From NCBI GenBank assembly GCA_000999465.1, contig LCGB01000002.1:1-47695 (forward strand): 47,695 bases of DNA, in the 5' to 3' direction. The notes below the pieces were generated by a model. It made no database searches and was not told the origin of the DNA. It saw only the letters and a program-made list of their open reading frames with translations. This DNA is from Candidatus Nomurabacteria bacterium GW2011_GWB1_43_19. Its GTDB lineage: Bacteria > Patescibacteriota > Minisyncoccia > Phycocordibacterales > UBA9973. Position numbers and translations under genes: made by a program. Positions 16,780 through 23,620 of the stretch are shown one piece after another; the first letter of the stretch is position 1; the number at the start of each line of letters is the position of its first letter.

Positions 16780-17619
16780 ATGAAAACATACAAGCCGACA
16801 AGCAAATCAAGAAGACAGATGACCAACGTGAATTACCGGGGGGTCATTACGACATCAACGCCTACCAAGTCCTTAACCCATGGTTTCAAAAGAAGCGTCG
16901 GTCGCAACAGCCAAGGGCGCATTACCATGCGGCACAAGGGCTCGGGGCACAAGCGCCTCTACCGCGATGTGGACTTTTTATACGACAAGAAAAACGTGCC
17001 GGCGAAAATAAAATCCGTTGAATACGACCCGAACCGCTCGGCCTTTATTGGGCTGGCTGTCTACAAGGACGGAGAGAAGAGGTATGTTGTTCTGCCCAAA
17101 TCGGTTAAAGCCGGGAGTTCGTTTACCGTTTCGGACAAGGCCCCGCTGGAAGCGGGCAACCGCCTGCCTCTGAAAAACATTCCGGTTGGAACCTTTGTTT
17201 ACAACGTAGAAATCAAGCCCGGCGGCGGCGCCAAAATCGGCCGTTCGGCCGGAATCTTCGCGCAAGTCGTTGCCAATGCCGAGGGCTATACCAATTTGAA
17301 AATGCCTTCCACCGAGGTCAGAAAAATAAACGAGAATTGCTGGGCTTCCGTCGGCACCGTTTCCAACGAAGAGCATCATCTGGAAAATTACGGTAAAGCA
17401 GGCCGTAGCCGCTGGAAAGGAATTCGCCCGACGGTCCGCGGAACCGCGATGAACCCGGTGGATCATCCCTATGGAGGAGGAGAAGGCAGGCAAGGCAGGG
17501 GAACCAAGCGTCCGAAGACGATGTGGGGCAAGGTAACCGGCGGACGCAAGACCCGCGGACCAAAGAAATACTCAAATATCTTTATCGTCTCCCGCAGGAA
17601 GACTGGTAAAAATAAATAA
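16780..17619 (+). CDS. rplB: Ribosomal protein uL2
   Basis: uL2 supports the peptidyl transferase centre. 279 residues from the ATG at 16780 (MKTYKPTSKSRRQ); an ATG at 16762 inside the palindrome gives six extra residues and was rejected. RHKGSGHKRLYRDVDF, the GRAGRSRWKGIRPTVRG-type segment and MNPVDHPYGGGEGR with the key histidine are all present. Normal length. The next ribosomal gene, rpsS, is 405 nt away, separated by an inserted unit. Confidence 0.97.
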   Translation: MKTYKPTSKSRRQMTNVNYRGVITTSTPTKSLTHGFKRSVGRNSQGRITMRHKGSGHKRLYRDVDFLYDKKNVPAKIKSVEYDPNRSAFIGLAVYKDGEKRYVVLPKSVKAGSSFTVSDKAPLEAGNRLPLKNIPVGTFVYNVEIKPGGGAKIGRSAGIFAQVVANAEGYTNLKMPSTEVRKINENCWASVGTVSNEEHHLENYGKAGRSRWKGIRPTVRGTAMNPVDHPYGGGEGRQGRGTKRPKTMWGKVTGGRKTRGPKKYSNIFIVSRRKTGKNK

Positions 17620-17622
17620 AGA

Positions 17623-17678
17623 TGTTATAATGCGGATGGATTTGGTTCTTTCTCGCTTTCCCAGGCGAAACCAAATCC
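17623..17678 (+). promoter_or_regulatory. Promoter and 5'-terminal hairpin of the inserted mini-gene
   Basis: TGT-TATAAT (17623-17631) predicts +1 at 17638. GGATTTGGTT starts exactly there (17638-17647) and pairs with AACCAAATCC (17669-17678). The transcript would begin with this stem, directly followed by the SD. Confidence 0.65.
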
Positions 17679-17692
17679 GAGGAGGATAGACA

Positions 17693-17857
17693 ATGTCCAA
17701 TCACATTTCGGCGCAGAAGCGCCGAAAAAACGGTCGGTGGCCTATGGAACGTGAGGCCGCCGAACAGGCCGCGAAAGCGACCAAGGAGGCTCCTCCGGAG
17801 CCTCCTCGGATGTACTTGAACCGCCCCCAACCGGTTACACGGTTCGACCGGCGCTAA
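17693..17857 (+). CDS. SD-led 54-residue basic protein inserted in the S10 cluster
   Basis: Small gene: ATG at 17693, TAA at 17855. The SD AGGAGG (17680-17685) is 7 nt from the ATG, textbook spacing and nearly unique in this window. The product is very basic and polar: it starts MSNHISAQKRRKNGRWPMER, has an Ala/Glu/Pro-rich middle and ends in PVTRFDRR. No known domain is recognised. The stretch is GC-rich compared with its neighbours, has its own promoter, 5' hairpin and terminator, and splits rplB from rpsS. It looks like a late insertion, possibly from another replicon. Confidence 0.6.
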   Translation: MSNHISAQKRRKNGRWPMEREAAEQAAKATKEAPPEPPRMYLNRPQPVTRFDRR

Positions 17858-17912
17858 GCCGGTCACCCCCTCCGGCTGACTCTATCTAACAGTCAGCCTC
17901 ATTCCCATCCAG

Positions 17913-17957
17913 AGGGGCGCTCGTCGAGTGTATTCTCCGAGCGCCCCTTCCCACCTT
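17913..17957 (+). terminator. Hairpin terminator of the inserted mini-gene
   Basis: AGGGGCGCTCG (17913-17923) and CGAGCGCCCCT (17938-17948), 11 bp, followed by a pyrimidine-rich CCTTTTATTT. Smaller hairpins precede it: ACCGGC/GCCGGT around the stop codon and CTGACT/AGTCAG near 17877-17895. Confidence 0.65.
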
Positions 17958-17968
17958 TTATTTCACAA

Positions 17969-18023
17969 TTGACATTTTACGCTTATTTGTTAGTATGAAA
18001 TCAAGCTCGTTAGGGGCTTTTTT
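17969..18023 (+). promoter_or_regulatory. rpsS promoter with 5' hairpin
   Basis: TTGACA (17969-17974), 16 bp, TAGTAT (17991-17996) in the context TTTGTTAGTAT, identical to the tuf promoter. Predicted +1 at 18003 opens AAGC (18003-18006), which pairs with GCTT (18016-18019) and is followed by T runs up to one base before the ATG. Confidence 0.65.
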
Positions 18024-18024
18024 C

Positions 18025-18381
18025 ATGACCAGGTCAATCAAAAAAGGATTAAATGTTGATGAACGGCTTCTTAAAAAGATTGCGGGCAAAAACCCGCTTT
18101 CCACCCCGATGATCAAGACCTGGAAAAGGGCCTGCGTGATTTCTCCGGAAATGCTTGGTTTCACTTTCGGCGTCTATAACGGCAAAACGCATGTGGAAGT
18201 TCTTGTTACCGAAGACATGGTTGGACACAGATTGGGCGAATTTTCCCCGACCAAGAAATTCATGAAGCACGGCGGAAAGATGCAGAAAGAGCTGGAAATG
18301 AAAAAGAAAGAAACGGAAATCGCTCAAGCCAAGTCCGCCACTGCGGCGGCTGCAGATGCAAAAGACGCAGTAAGCAAATAA
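18025..18381 (+). CDS. rpsS: Ribosomal protein uS19 with C-terminal extension
   Basis: uS19 is a 30S head protein. From the ATG at 18025 (MTRSIKKG) it has 118 residues. An earlier ATG at 17995 is inside the promoter and is rejected. The conserved block RACVISPEMLGFTFGVYNG and GHRLGEFSPTKKFMKHGG is intact. The last 25-30 residues are a helical, Ala/Lys/Glu-rich tail not found in ordinary S19 (about 92 residues). It heads the second half of the ribosomal cluster from its own promoter. Confidence 0.94.
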   Translation: MTRSIKKGLNVDERLLKKIAGKNPLSTPMIKTWKRACVISPEMLGFTFGVYNGKTHVEVLVTEDMVGHRLGEFSPTKKFMKHGGKMQKELEMKKKETEIAQAKSATAAAADAKDAVSK

Positions 18382-18382
18382 T

Positions 18383-18772
18383 ATGAAAGCATTTTTGAAA
18401 AATTACAGGCAGTCCCCGAGAAAAGTCCGCCTGGTAGCCGGGTTAATTAGGGGGAAAAATGTAACCGAAGCCATTGCTGAGCTGGATTTTTTAGCAAAGC
18501 GCGCCGGACTTCCGATTAAAAAACTTCTGCTTTCGGCTGTAGCCAACGCCAAACAGATGGGCATAGAAACGGATAATTTATTCATAAAAGAGTTAAGAGT
18601 AGACAAGGGGATTGTAATGAAAAGAATGATGCCGGCGGCAATGGGTTCCGGACACAGGATAAACAAGCGCACCAGCCACCTGAATCTGCTTTTGGCGGAA
18701 AAGGTTGTGCCGGTCAAAAAGAGCAAGGTTGTGAAAAAACCCCACGTCGCTAAAGCTTTGCGGGGCAAGTAA
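18383..18772 (+). CDS. rplV: Ribosomal protein uL22
   Basis: uL22 lines the exit tunnel with a long beta hairpin. 129 residues; NYRQSPRKVRLVAGLIRGKNVTEA at the N-terminus and MKRMMPAAMGSGHRINKRTSHL for the hairpin. A short basic tail follows. It starts 1 nt after rpsS, so translational coupling is likely. Confidence 0.95.
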   Translation: MKAFLKNYRQSPRKVRLVAGLIRGKNVTEAIAELDFLAKRAGLPIKKLLLSAVANAKQMGIETDNLFIKELRVDKGIVMKRMMPAAMGSGHRINKRTSHLNLLLAEKVVPVKKSKVVKKPHVAKALRGK

Positions 18773-18776
18773 TTTT

Positions 18777-19496
18777 ATGTCAAAAATAGTCCATCCATAT
18801 GCGCATAGGTTAATCATTCTCCGGGACTGGAAGTCCCGCTGGTTTGCCGACCCTAAAAAATATGTCGCTTATTTGAAAGGTGATGTTTTAATCCGCCAAT
18901 ATTTGGAAAAGAAACTCCGCGGAATGTATATTTCAACCATTGAAATAGAAAGAAGTCGCAAAGCCACCCGTTTTATCATCAAGACCTCTCGACCCGGCCT
19001 ATTAATAGGCAGAAACGGAGAAGGAGCGGAAAAACTGAAAGCGGATATTTTAACAAAAATGGACAAACTGAAACTTCCCAGACCGGAGGATTTTAAGTTG
19101 GAAATCGTGGAAATAGCCAATCCGGAAGCGGATGCCGCTATCGTCGCTTACATGATTGCCGAAGCCCTGGAAAAAAGAATGCCTTATCGCCGGGTAATTA
19201 AGCAAATTATGGAAAAAGTAATGGCTGCTCACGGAGTGGAGGGTGCGAGGATTGTTGTGGGAGGCAGGCTGGGCGGAACTGAAATTTCCCGTACGGAAGA
19301 GCTGAAGCGTGGCAGTGTCCCTCTGCAAAGTTTCCGAGCGGATATTGATTTCAAGCGCGAACGGGCAACCCTTTCCTACGGAGTTATCGGAATCAAAGTT
19401 TGGATTTATCGTGGCAAGATTTTTGCCGACAAAAAGCCTGCCCGTTCCTTCGGTGGAAGAGAATCTTTACCAGAAAATAAAAAGGAAACGGACTAA
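18777..19496 (+). CDS. rpsC: Ribosomal protein uS3
   Basis: uS3 forms part of the mRNA entry channel. 239 residues. The type II KH domain has the GxxG loop IGRNGEG (78-84). ARIVVGGRLGGTEISRTE and the conserved RADIDF and GVIGIKVWIYRG mark the C-terminal domain. Normal length, 4 nt after rplV. Confidence 0.96.
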   Translation: MSKIVHPYAHRLIILRDWKSRWFADPKKYVAYLKGDVLIRQYLEKKLRGMYISTIEIERSRKATRFIIKTSRPGLLIGRNGEGAEKLKADILTKMDKLKLPRPEDFKLEIVEIANPEADAAIVAYMIAEALEKRMPYRRVIKQIMEKVMAAHGVEGARIVVGGRLGGTEISRTEELKRGSVPLQSFRADIDFKRERATLSYGVIGIKVWIYRGKIFADKKPARSFGGRESLPENKKETD

Positions 19497-19505
19497 AATA
19501 TTTTT

Positions 19506-19934
19506 ATGTTAATTCCCAAAAAAGTAAAATTTAGAAAATGGCAGACGGGGCGGAGTAACTCAAAAACCAGAGGAGCCGACACTCGCGGCACAAAGCTCTC
19601 TTTTGGCTCTTTCGGACTGAAATCGGAAACACAAGCGCGCGTGAAATCAACCCAAATTGAATCCGCCCGAAAAGTTATATCCCGCACCCTGACCAAAAGT
19701 GGAAAATACTGGGTTCGCATTTTTCCGGACCGTCCTTTTACCGCCAAGGCCGCAGAAGTGGGCATGGGAAAAGGAAAGGGAGACCCGCAAGGATATTGTT
19801 TTGATGTTTTTCCGGGAAGGATTATTTTTGAAGTGGACGGAGCGGAAGAAAAAGTCGCTCACGAAGCGTTGCGTAAGGCCGGTTCTAAACTGCCTCTTAA
19901 GACCAGAATTGTCGGAAGAGCGCATAAACAATAA
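19506..19934 (+). CDS. rplP: Ribosomal protein uL16
   Basis: uL16 contacts A-site tRNA. 142 residues with MLIPKKVKFRKWQTG at the start (HRKQ-type motif), WVRIFPDRPFTAKAAEVGMGKGKG in the centre, including the conserved glycine-rich loop, and a normal C-terminus. It lies 9 nt after rpsC. Confidence 0.95.
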   Translation: MLIPKKVKFRKWQTGRSNSKTRGADTRGTKLSFGSFGLKSETQARVKSTQIESARKVISRTLTKSGKYWVRIFPDRPFTAKAAEVGMGKGKGDPQGYCFDVFPGRIIFEVDGAEEKVAHEALRKAGSKLPLKTRIVGRAHKQ

Positions 19935-19958
19935 AATTTAATAAAAAATTTATTAAAT

Positions 19959-20174
19959 ATGAAAAAAGGAATAGAAAATTTAAAAAATATGAAAGTAGAC
20001 GAGTTAAAGAAACAGTTGATTCTTTTGCAAGAAGAAGTTAGGGTTATAAAATTCAAAGCTGAAGGTTCCAAATCAAAAAATGTAAAAGAAAACCGGACTT
20101 TGAAGAGACAAATAGCCCGGGTTATGACGGAAATAAATAAAAATAATGAGAAAAGCGACAGAAAAATGAAATAA
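19959..20174 (+). CDS. rpmC: Ribosomal protein uL29
   Basis: Small helical protein at the tunnel exit. 71 residues in two helices; [22 protein letters not shown] and [16 protein letters not shown] match the family layout. The first ten residues, to a second Met at 11, may be an extension. It lies between rplP and rpsQ in the standard order. Confidence 0.88.
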   Translation: MKKGIENLKNMKVDELKKQLILLQEEVRVIKFKAEGSKSKNVKENRTLKRQIARVMTEINKNNEKSDRKMK

Positions 20175-20178
20175 ATAT

Positions 20179-20442
20179 ATGGCAACCAAGACAGCAAAAA
20201 TTGAAGAGAACGCGGAAAAGACAGGGAAAATCCTGAAAGGTGTGGTAGTGTCCGATAAAATGGACAAGACCGTAGTTGTTTCCGTCTCCCGTTTCGTCAA
20301 GCATCCGCTCTACGGAAAGTTTTATAAGATCAGCAAAAAATACAAGGCGCACGACGAAGGCAACATTCACAAGGTCGGCGATAAGGTGGAAATCGTGGAG
20401 ACCAGGCCGATTTCCAAGGATAAAAGATTTCAGGTAATTTAA
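20179..20442 (+). CDS. rpsQ: Ribosomal protein uS17
   Basis: OB-fold primary 16S binder. 87 residues; [19 protein letters not shown] and [19 protein letters not shown] are diagnostic, followed by [18 protein letters not shown]. An N-terminal tail of about 16 residues is slightly longer than usual. It follows rpmC by 4 nt. Confidence 0.95.
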   Translation: MATKTAKIEENAEKTGKILKGVVVSDKMDKTVVVSVSRFVKHPLYGKFYKISKKYKAHDEGNIHKVGDKVEIVETRPISKDKRFQVI

Positions 20443-20451
20443 AATATACAC

Positions 20452-20823
20452 ATGATTCAAAATGAGACATTAGTAAAAATAACAGATAACGCCGGAGGCA
20501 CCGTGGGAAAGGTGTTTAAGATTTTGGGATCTTCAAAAAAGAGGTATGCCACTTTGGGCGAACTGGTAATTATTTCGGTCAAAGTCGCCTCGCCTCGAAA
20601 AATGGTAAAAAAGAAAGATGTTTTGGAAGCCGTTGTTGTGCGTACGCGGGGCGCCTACCGGCGAAAAGACGGGTCATATATCCGTTTCGACGACAACGCG
20701 GTAGTTGTCCTGGAAAAAGGCAAAAAAGACCCGAAAGCTGGTCGTATATTCGGACCGATTCCAAGAGAATTGGCGGAAAAAGGATTTCAGAAGATAATTT
20801 CCCTGGCGCAGGAGGTGATATAA
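20452..20823 (+). CDS. rplN: Ribosomal protein uL14
   Basis: uL14 is at the subunit interface (bridge B8). 123 residues starting MIQNETLVKITDNAGG, with VVRTRGAYRRKDGSYIRFDDNA and RIFGPIPRELAEKGFQKIISLA complete. Normal length. Nine nt after rpsQ; a palindrome separates it from rplX. Confidence 0.96.
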   Translation: MIQNETLVKITDNAGGTVGKVFKILGSSKKRYATLGELVIISVKVASPRKMVKKKDVLEAVVVRTRGAYRRKDGSYIRFDDNAVVVLEKGKKDPKAGRIFGPIPRELAEKGFQKIISLAQEVI

Positions 20824-20832
20824 AAATTAAGA

Positions 20833-20875
20833 CCCTATGTCAGACTTAGGGGAATCCCCTAAGTCTGACATAGGG
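20833..20875 (+). repeat. 20-bp perfect hairpin before rplX
   Basis: Arms 20833-20852 and 20856-20875 are exact complements with a 3-nt loop. The core is GTCAGAC...GTCTGAC. It ends 11 nt before the rplX ATG. Confidence 0.93.
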
Positions 20876-20886
20876 AACAAAAGATT

Positions 20887-21108
20887 ATGAAATTAAAGAA
20901 AGGAGACAACATAATAATAATAACCGGCAAAGATAAGGGTAAAAAGGGGAAAATTGTCCGTGTTTTGGTTAAGGAAAACAAGATTATTGTTGAAGGGCTG
21001 AATATGATGAAAAAGCACCAGCGTCCCAGAAAGTCCGGAGAGAAGGGTTCTATGGTGAACATCGCGATGCCGATTCACGCTTCCAACGTTAAAAAAGAAG
21101 ATAAATAA
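20887..21108 (+). CDS. rplX: Ribosomal protein uL24
   Basis: KOW-domain assembly initiator of the 50S subunit. 73 residues: KKGDNIIIITGKDKGKKGKIVRVL and the typical VEGLNMMKKHQRP. It ends right after NIAMPIHASNVKK, a short form without the C-terminal zinc or beta segment of longer L24s. It precedes rplE. Confidence 0.94.
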   Translation: MKLKKGDNIIIITGKDKGKKGKIVRVLVKENKIIVEGLNMMKKHQRPRKSGEKGSMVNIAMPIHASNVKKEDK

Positions 21109-21117
21109 AATTTACCT

Positions 21118-21184
21118 GTCCCGTACTAAATTTTTGATTACGGGACATAAAGACGAAGATTATTAATAAAATTTTAGTACTGGG
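21118..21184 (+). promoter_or_regulatory. Two-state leader before rplE
   Basis: GTCCCGTA (21118-21125) pairs perfectly with TACGGGAC (21139-21146). Alternatively GTACTAAA (21123-21130) pairs with TTTAGTAC (21173-21180), extended by UCCC with GGGA touching the AUG at 21185. The two folds exclude each other. A 21-nt stretch (21121-21141) is identical in the map leader (27063-27083). Confidence 0.65.
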
Positions 21185-21745
21185 ATGAAACATTTAACCG
21201 TAAAAGAAAAAGAGACAGAAGCGTTTTCCAAGATGAAAGAGTCCTTTCATTACAGAAACGCCATGGCAGCTCCGAAAATGACAAAGGTGGTTATTAACGT
21301 CGGTACCGGGATTTTAGTCAAGAAGGATAAAAATAAAAATGAAGCCGTTTCCGACCGCCTAGCAAAAATTACCGGCCAGAAGGCCGCGCTTAGAGGAGCC
21401 AAGCAATCCATCTCGTCTTTTAAAATCCGCCAGGGAGACCCGGTTGGAGTCGTTGTCACCCTGCGCGGCAAGAGGATGTACGCTTTTCTGGAAAAACTGA
21501 TAAATGTGGCTCTGCCCCGCACCAAGGACTTTCGCGGCATCTCCCAGAATGCCGTGGACAATGTCGGCAACCTGACCATTGGTGTAAAAGAACACACAAT
21601 TTTTCCGGAAACCGCCGATGAAGATATCCGAGATATTTTCGGTATGTCCGTGACCCTGGTTTCTTCCGCAAAAAATAAAAAAGAGGGATTGGCATTTTTT
21701 GAAATCCTCGGCATCCCTTTCAAAAAGGAAGAAGAGAAAAAATAA
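21185..21745 (+). CDS. rplE: Ribosomal protein uL5
   Basis: uL5 binds 5S rRNA in the central protuberance. 186 residues; KVVINVGTG, SISSFKIRQGDPVGVVVTLRGKRMY and RDFRGIS-type segment (KDFRGISQNAVD) identify it. The C-terminus is normal. Its start codon is preceded by a leader able to sequester it. The adjacent rpsN starts from a new promoter. Confidence 0.95.
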   Translation: MKHLTVKEKETEAFSKMKESFHYRNAMAAPKMTKVVINVGTGILVKKDKNKNEAVSDRLAKITGQKAALRGAKQSISSFKIRQGDPVGVVVTLRGKRMYAFLEKLINVALPRTKDFRGISQNAVDNVGNLTIGVKEHTIFPETADEDIRDIFGMSVTLVSSAKNKKEGLAFFEILGIPFKKEEEKK

Positions 21746-21749
21746 AGAT

Positions 21750-21906
21750 TTGACCTTTAAGCATTTATTTGCTAGTATCGGGGGTAAGGGAATAGTATTC
21801 TGATTAATCCGCTTTTTTCCTCCGACGCTCTAGGTGACTAGAGGCCCGGAGAAAAAAAGTGAGATATTAACAGGGCCTTCCCGCAGTATTTATTTTTGAT
21901 TTATTT
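21750..21906 (+). promoter_or_regulatory. Promoter and structured leader before rpsN-rpsH
   Basis: TTGACC (21750-21755), 17 bp, TAGTAT (21773-21778) in TTTGCTAGTAT; +1 near 21785. The 122-nt leader contains a large hairpin, roughly 21811-21860: a U run with CTCCG pairs with CGGAG and an A run, enclosing CTCTA/TAGAG. A small GAAT/ATTC hairpin lies near the 5' end. A ribosomal protein binding site is possible. Confidence 0.55.
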
Positions 21907-22092
21907 ATGGCCAAAACATCAGTCAAAGCCAGAGCTTTAAAGAAACCCAAGTTTTCAACCCGGGCCAAGAACCGATGTTTTCGCTGCGGCAGAGGTAATG
22001 CTTTTATGAGAGATTTTGGTATCTGCCGAATCTGCTTCAGAGAACTGGCCAATGAAGGAATGCTCCCGGGTGTCCGCAAGTCAAGCTGGTAG
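21907..22092 (+). CDS. rpsN: Ribosomal protein uS14, zinc-binding type
   Basis: 61-residue short S14 with an intact zinc ribbon, Cys24, Cys27, Cys40, Cys43 (CFRCGRG and CRICFRE), ending [11 protein letters not shown] as usual. Binds in the 30S head. It follows a long leader and a new promoter. Confidence 0.95.
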   Translation: MAKTSVKARALKKPKFSTRAKNRCFRCGRGNAFMRDFGICRICFRELANEGMLPGVRKSSW

Positions 22093-22098
22093 ATTAGT

Positions 22099-22196
22099 AG
22101 TTAAAAGTTATCAAGTTCATAAAGTCCATAAAGCAAATATTATTAATTCAAATCAAACTTTATAAACTTTCAACTTTATAACTTTATAAACTTATA
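22099..22196 (+). repeat. AT-rich inverted-repeat leader before rpsH
   Basis: The left half has GTTAAAAGTTATCAAGTT and CATAAAGTCCATAAAG; the right half has repeated ACTTTATAAACTT units, partly complementary to the left. The same vocabulary recurs before secY (24519-24540) and between rplT and rpmI (34884-34926), each before a start codon. Confidence 0.6.
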
Positions 22197-22199
22197 GCC

Positions 22200-22586
22200 A
22201 TGGATTCAATTTCAAACATGATAATAATAATGAAGAACGGAAGTCTGGCGGGGCTTGAGTCCGTATCCGTTCCGTATTCCAAAATGAAAAATGCCATCAG
22301 TGAATGCCTGTTGAAGGAAGGGTATATCAAACAAATTTCAAAAAAAGTAAAAAGAGGCCAGCCAATATTAGAAATAGGACTGGTTTATATAGATAAAAAA
22401 CCGAAGATTACGGAAGTGAAAAGAATTTCCAAACAATCCCGACGCGTTTACTTTGGGATGAAAGATATTCACTCCGTCCGCAACGGATCCGGGCTACTTA
22501 TCCTTTCAACACCTAAGGGAATTTTATCAGGAAAGGTCGCAAGAAAAGAGCAGGTCGGCGGCGAAGCCCTTTTTAGAGTTTGGTAG
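22200..22586 (+). CDS. rpsH: Ribosomal protein uS8
   Basis: Central-domain 16S binder. 128 residues, starting MDSISNMIIIMKNGSL and ending in GKVARKEQVGGEALFRVW, the family signature. Middle portion KRISKQSRRVYFGMKDI is conserved. Normal length. Confidence 0.95.
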   Translation: MDSISNMIIIMKNGSLAGLESVSVPYSKMKNAISECLLKEGYIKQISKKVKRGQPILEIGLVYIDKKPKITEVKRISKQSRRVYFGMKDIHSVRNGSGLLILSTPKGILSGKVARKEQVGGEALFRVW

Positions 22587-22588
22587 CA

Positions 22589-22624
22589 ACTTGGACATCC
22601 GATGTCCAAGTGGACATCGGATGT
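22589..22624 (+). repeat. Bistable palindrome before rplF
   Basis: ACTTGGACAT (22589-22598) pairs with ATGTCCAAGT (22602-22611). Alternatively ACATCCGATGTCC (22595-22607) pairs with GGACATCGGATGT (22612-22624). The two perfect hairpins (10 and 13 bp) share bases and cannot coexist. Ends 17 nt before the rplF ATG. Confidence 0.85.
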
Positions 22625-22641
22625 TCTGAAAAAGAAGTTAT

Positions 22642-23214
22642 ATGAGCAGAATAGGAAAACAAGAAATTTTAATACCGGTCGGAGTCAAAGTTGCCCAAGC
22701 TAACGGTGTTGTTACGGTAACGGGCCCGAAGGGCACGCTCAGTAAAACCTTCCGGGACGATATTACCATTGCCATTTCCGACCCCGCCAAGGACGGGGCA
22801 GGCAAGACCGTTAATTTAAATATAAAAAGGAACGACAAGTTTTCCCAATCGCTTTGGGGGACTTACGCTTCACACATAAAAAATATGATTAAGGGCGTGG
22901 AAACACCTTATCAAAAGAAATTAATATTGGAAGGAATCGGATTTAAGTCGGAAGTCAAACCCACCCGCGCAGGCGAGAGTGAAGAACTTCATTTTGCGCT
23001 TGGTTTTTCTCACCCGGTCATTGTATCCATACCAAAAGGCATTACCGCTACGGCTGTTAAAAACGAGATTACGATTGTCGGTATAGACAAAGAATTGGTT
23101 GGCAGTTTTACTGCAGCCATCCGCGCGCTGAAGAAGTCGGAACCGTATAAAGGAAAAGGGATGCGTTATGAGGACGAAGTTGTCAGGCGAAAGCAGGGAA
23201 AGAAAACCGTATAA
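22642..23214 (+). CDS. rplF: Ribosomal protein uL6
   Basis: uL6 lies near the sarcin-ricin loop. 190 residues; MSRIGKQEILIPVGVKV, GVTVTVKGPKG-type VVTVTGPKGTLSKTF, and the C-terminal KKSEPYKGKGMRYEDEVVRRKQGKK are diagnostic. A short Asp-Pro-Ala-Lys-Asp-Gly loop near residue 47 is encoded by a small palindrome (22782-22798). Confidence 0.95.
   Translation: MSRIGKQEILIPVGVKVAQANGVVTVTGPKGTLSKTFRDDITIAISDPAKDGAGKTVNLNIKRNDKFSQSLWGTYASHIKNMIKGVETPYQKKLILEGIGFKSEVKPTRAGESEELHFALGFSHPVIVSIPKGITATAVKNEITIVGIDKELVGSFTAAIRALKKSEPYKGKGMRYEDEVVRRKQGKKTV
22782..22798 (+). repeat. Small palindrome within rplF
   Basis: CCCCG (22782-22786) and CGGGG (22794-22798) with a 7-nt loop, in frame. Weak by itself, but of the same GC type as those in rpsJ and rplC. 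Confidence 0.45.
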
Positions 23215-23218
23215 ATAC

Positions 23219-23252
23219 AGGTGTTGGACACCCGAATTCCGGTGTCCAACAC
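23219..23252 (+). repeat. 12-bp hairpin before rplR
   Basis: GTGTTGGACACC (23221-23232) and GGTGTCCAACAC (23241-23252), loop CGAATTCC. It shares nearly the whole sequence of the rplW palindrome at 16395-16430. It ends 16 nt before the rplR ATG. Confidence 0.9.
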
Positions 23253-23268
23253 TTAGGGGATAAAGATT

Positions 23269-23610
23269 ATGCAAAAGAAAACTGACAAAAGAATAAGATT
23301 AAAGAAAAAGATAAGAGTAAAAATCCGAGGTACAGACGCGCGTCCAAGGTTGACTGTTTTCCGTTCCAACAAGTTTATTTATGCGCAGGTAATTAACGAT
23401 CTGAAAGGTAAAACTTTAGCCCAGGCGAATGACGTAAAGATAGCCAAAGGCACCAAGACCGAGAGGGCCAAGGAAGTCGGTCGCATGATCGGCGCAATCT
23501 GTCTGAAAGAAAAAATCAAGCAGGTCGTTTTTGACCGGAACGGATTTAAATATACCGGACGGATAAAATTAGTGGCGGACGAAGCAAGAGCTTCGGGTTT
23601 GGAGTTCTAA
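23269..23610 (+). CDS. rplR: Ribosomal protein uL18
   Basis: 5S rRNA binder. 113 residues: KIRGTDARPRLTVFRSNKFIYAQVIND and VVFDRNGFKYTGRIKLVADEARASGLEF are the conserved blocks. Normal length. Ten nt before rpsE. Confidence 0.95.
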   Translation: MQKKTDKRIRLKKKIRVKIRGTDARPRLTVFRSNKFIYAQVINDLKGKTLAQANDVKIAKGTKTERAKEVGRMIGAICLKEKIKQVVFDRNGFKYTGRIKLVADEARASGLEF

Positions 23611-23620
23611 AAATAATTTT

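Noticed and set aside
17830-17870. T-arm-like GGTTCGA in the mini-gene region
   Set aside because: No acceptor or anticodon stem surrounds it.
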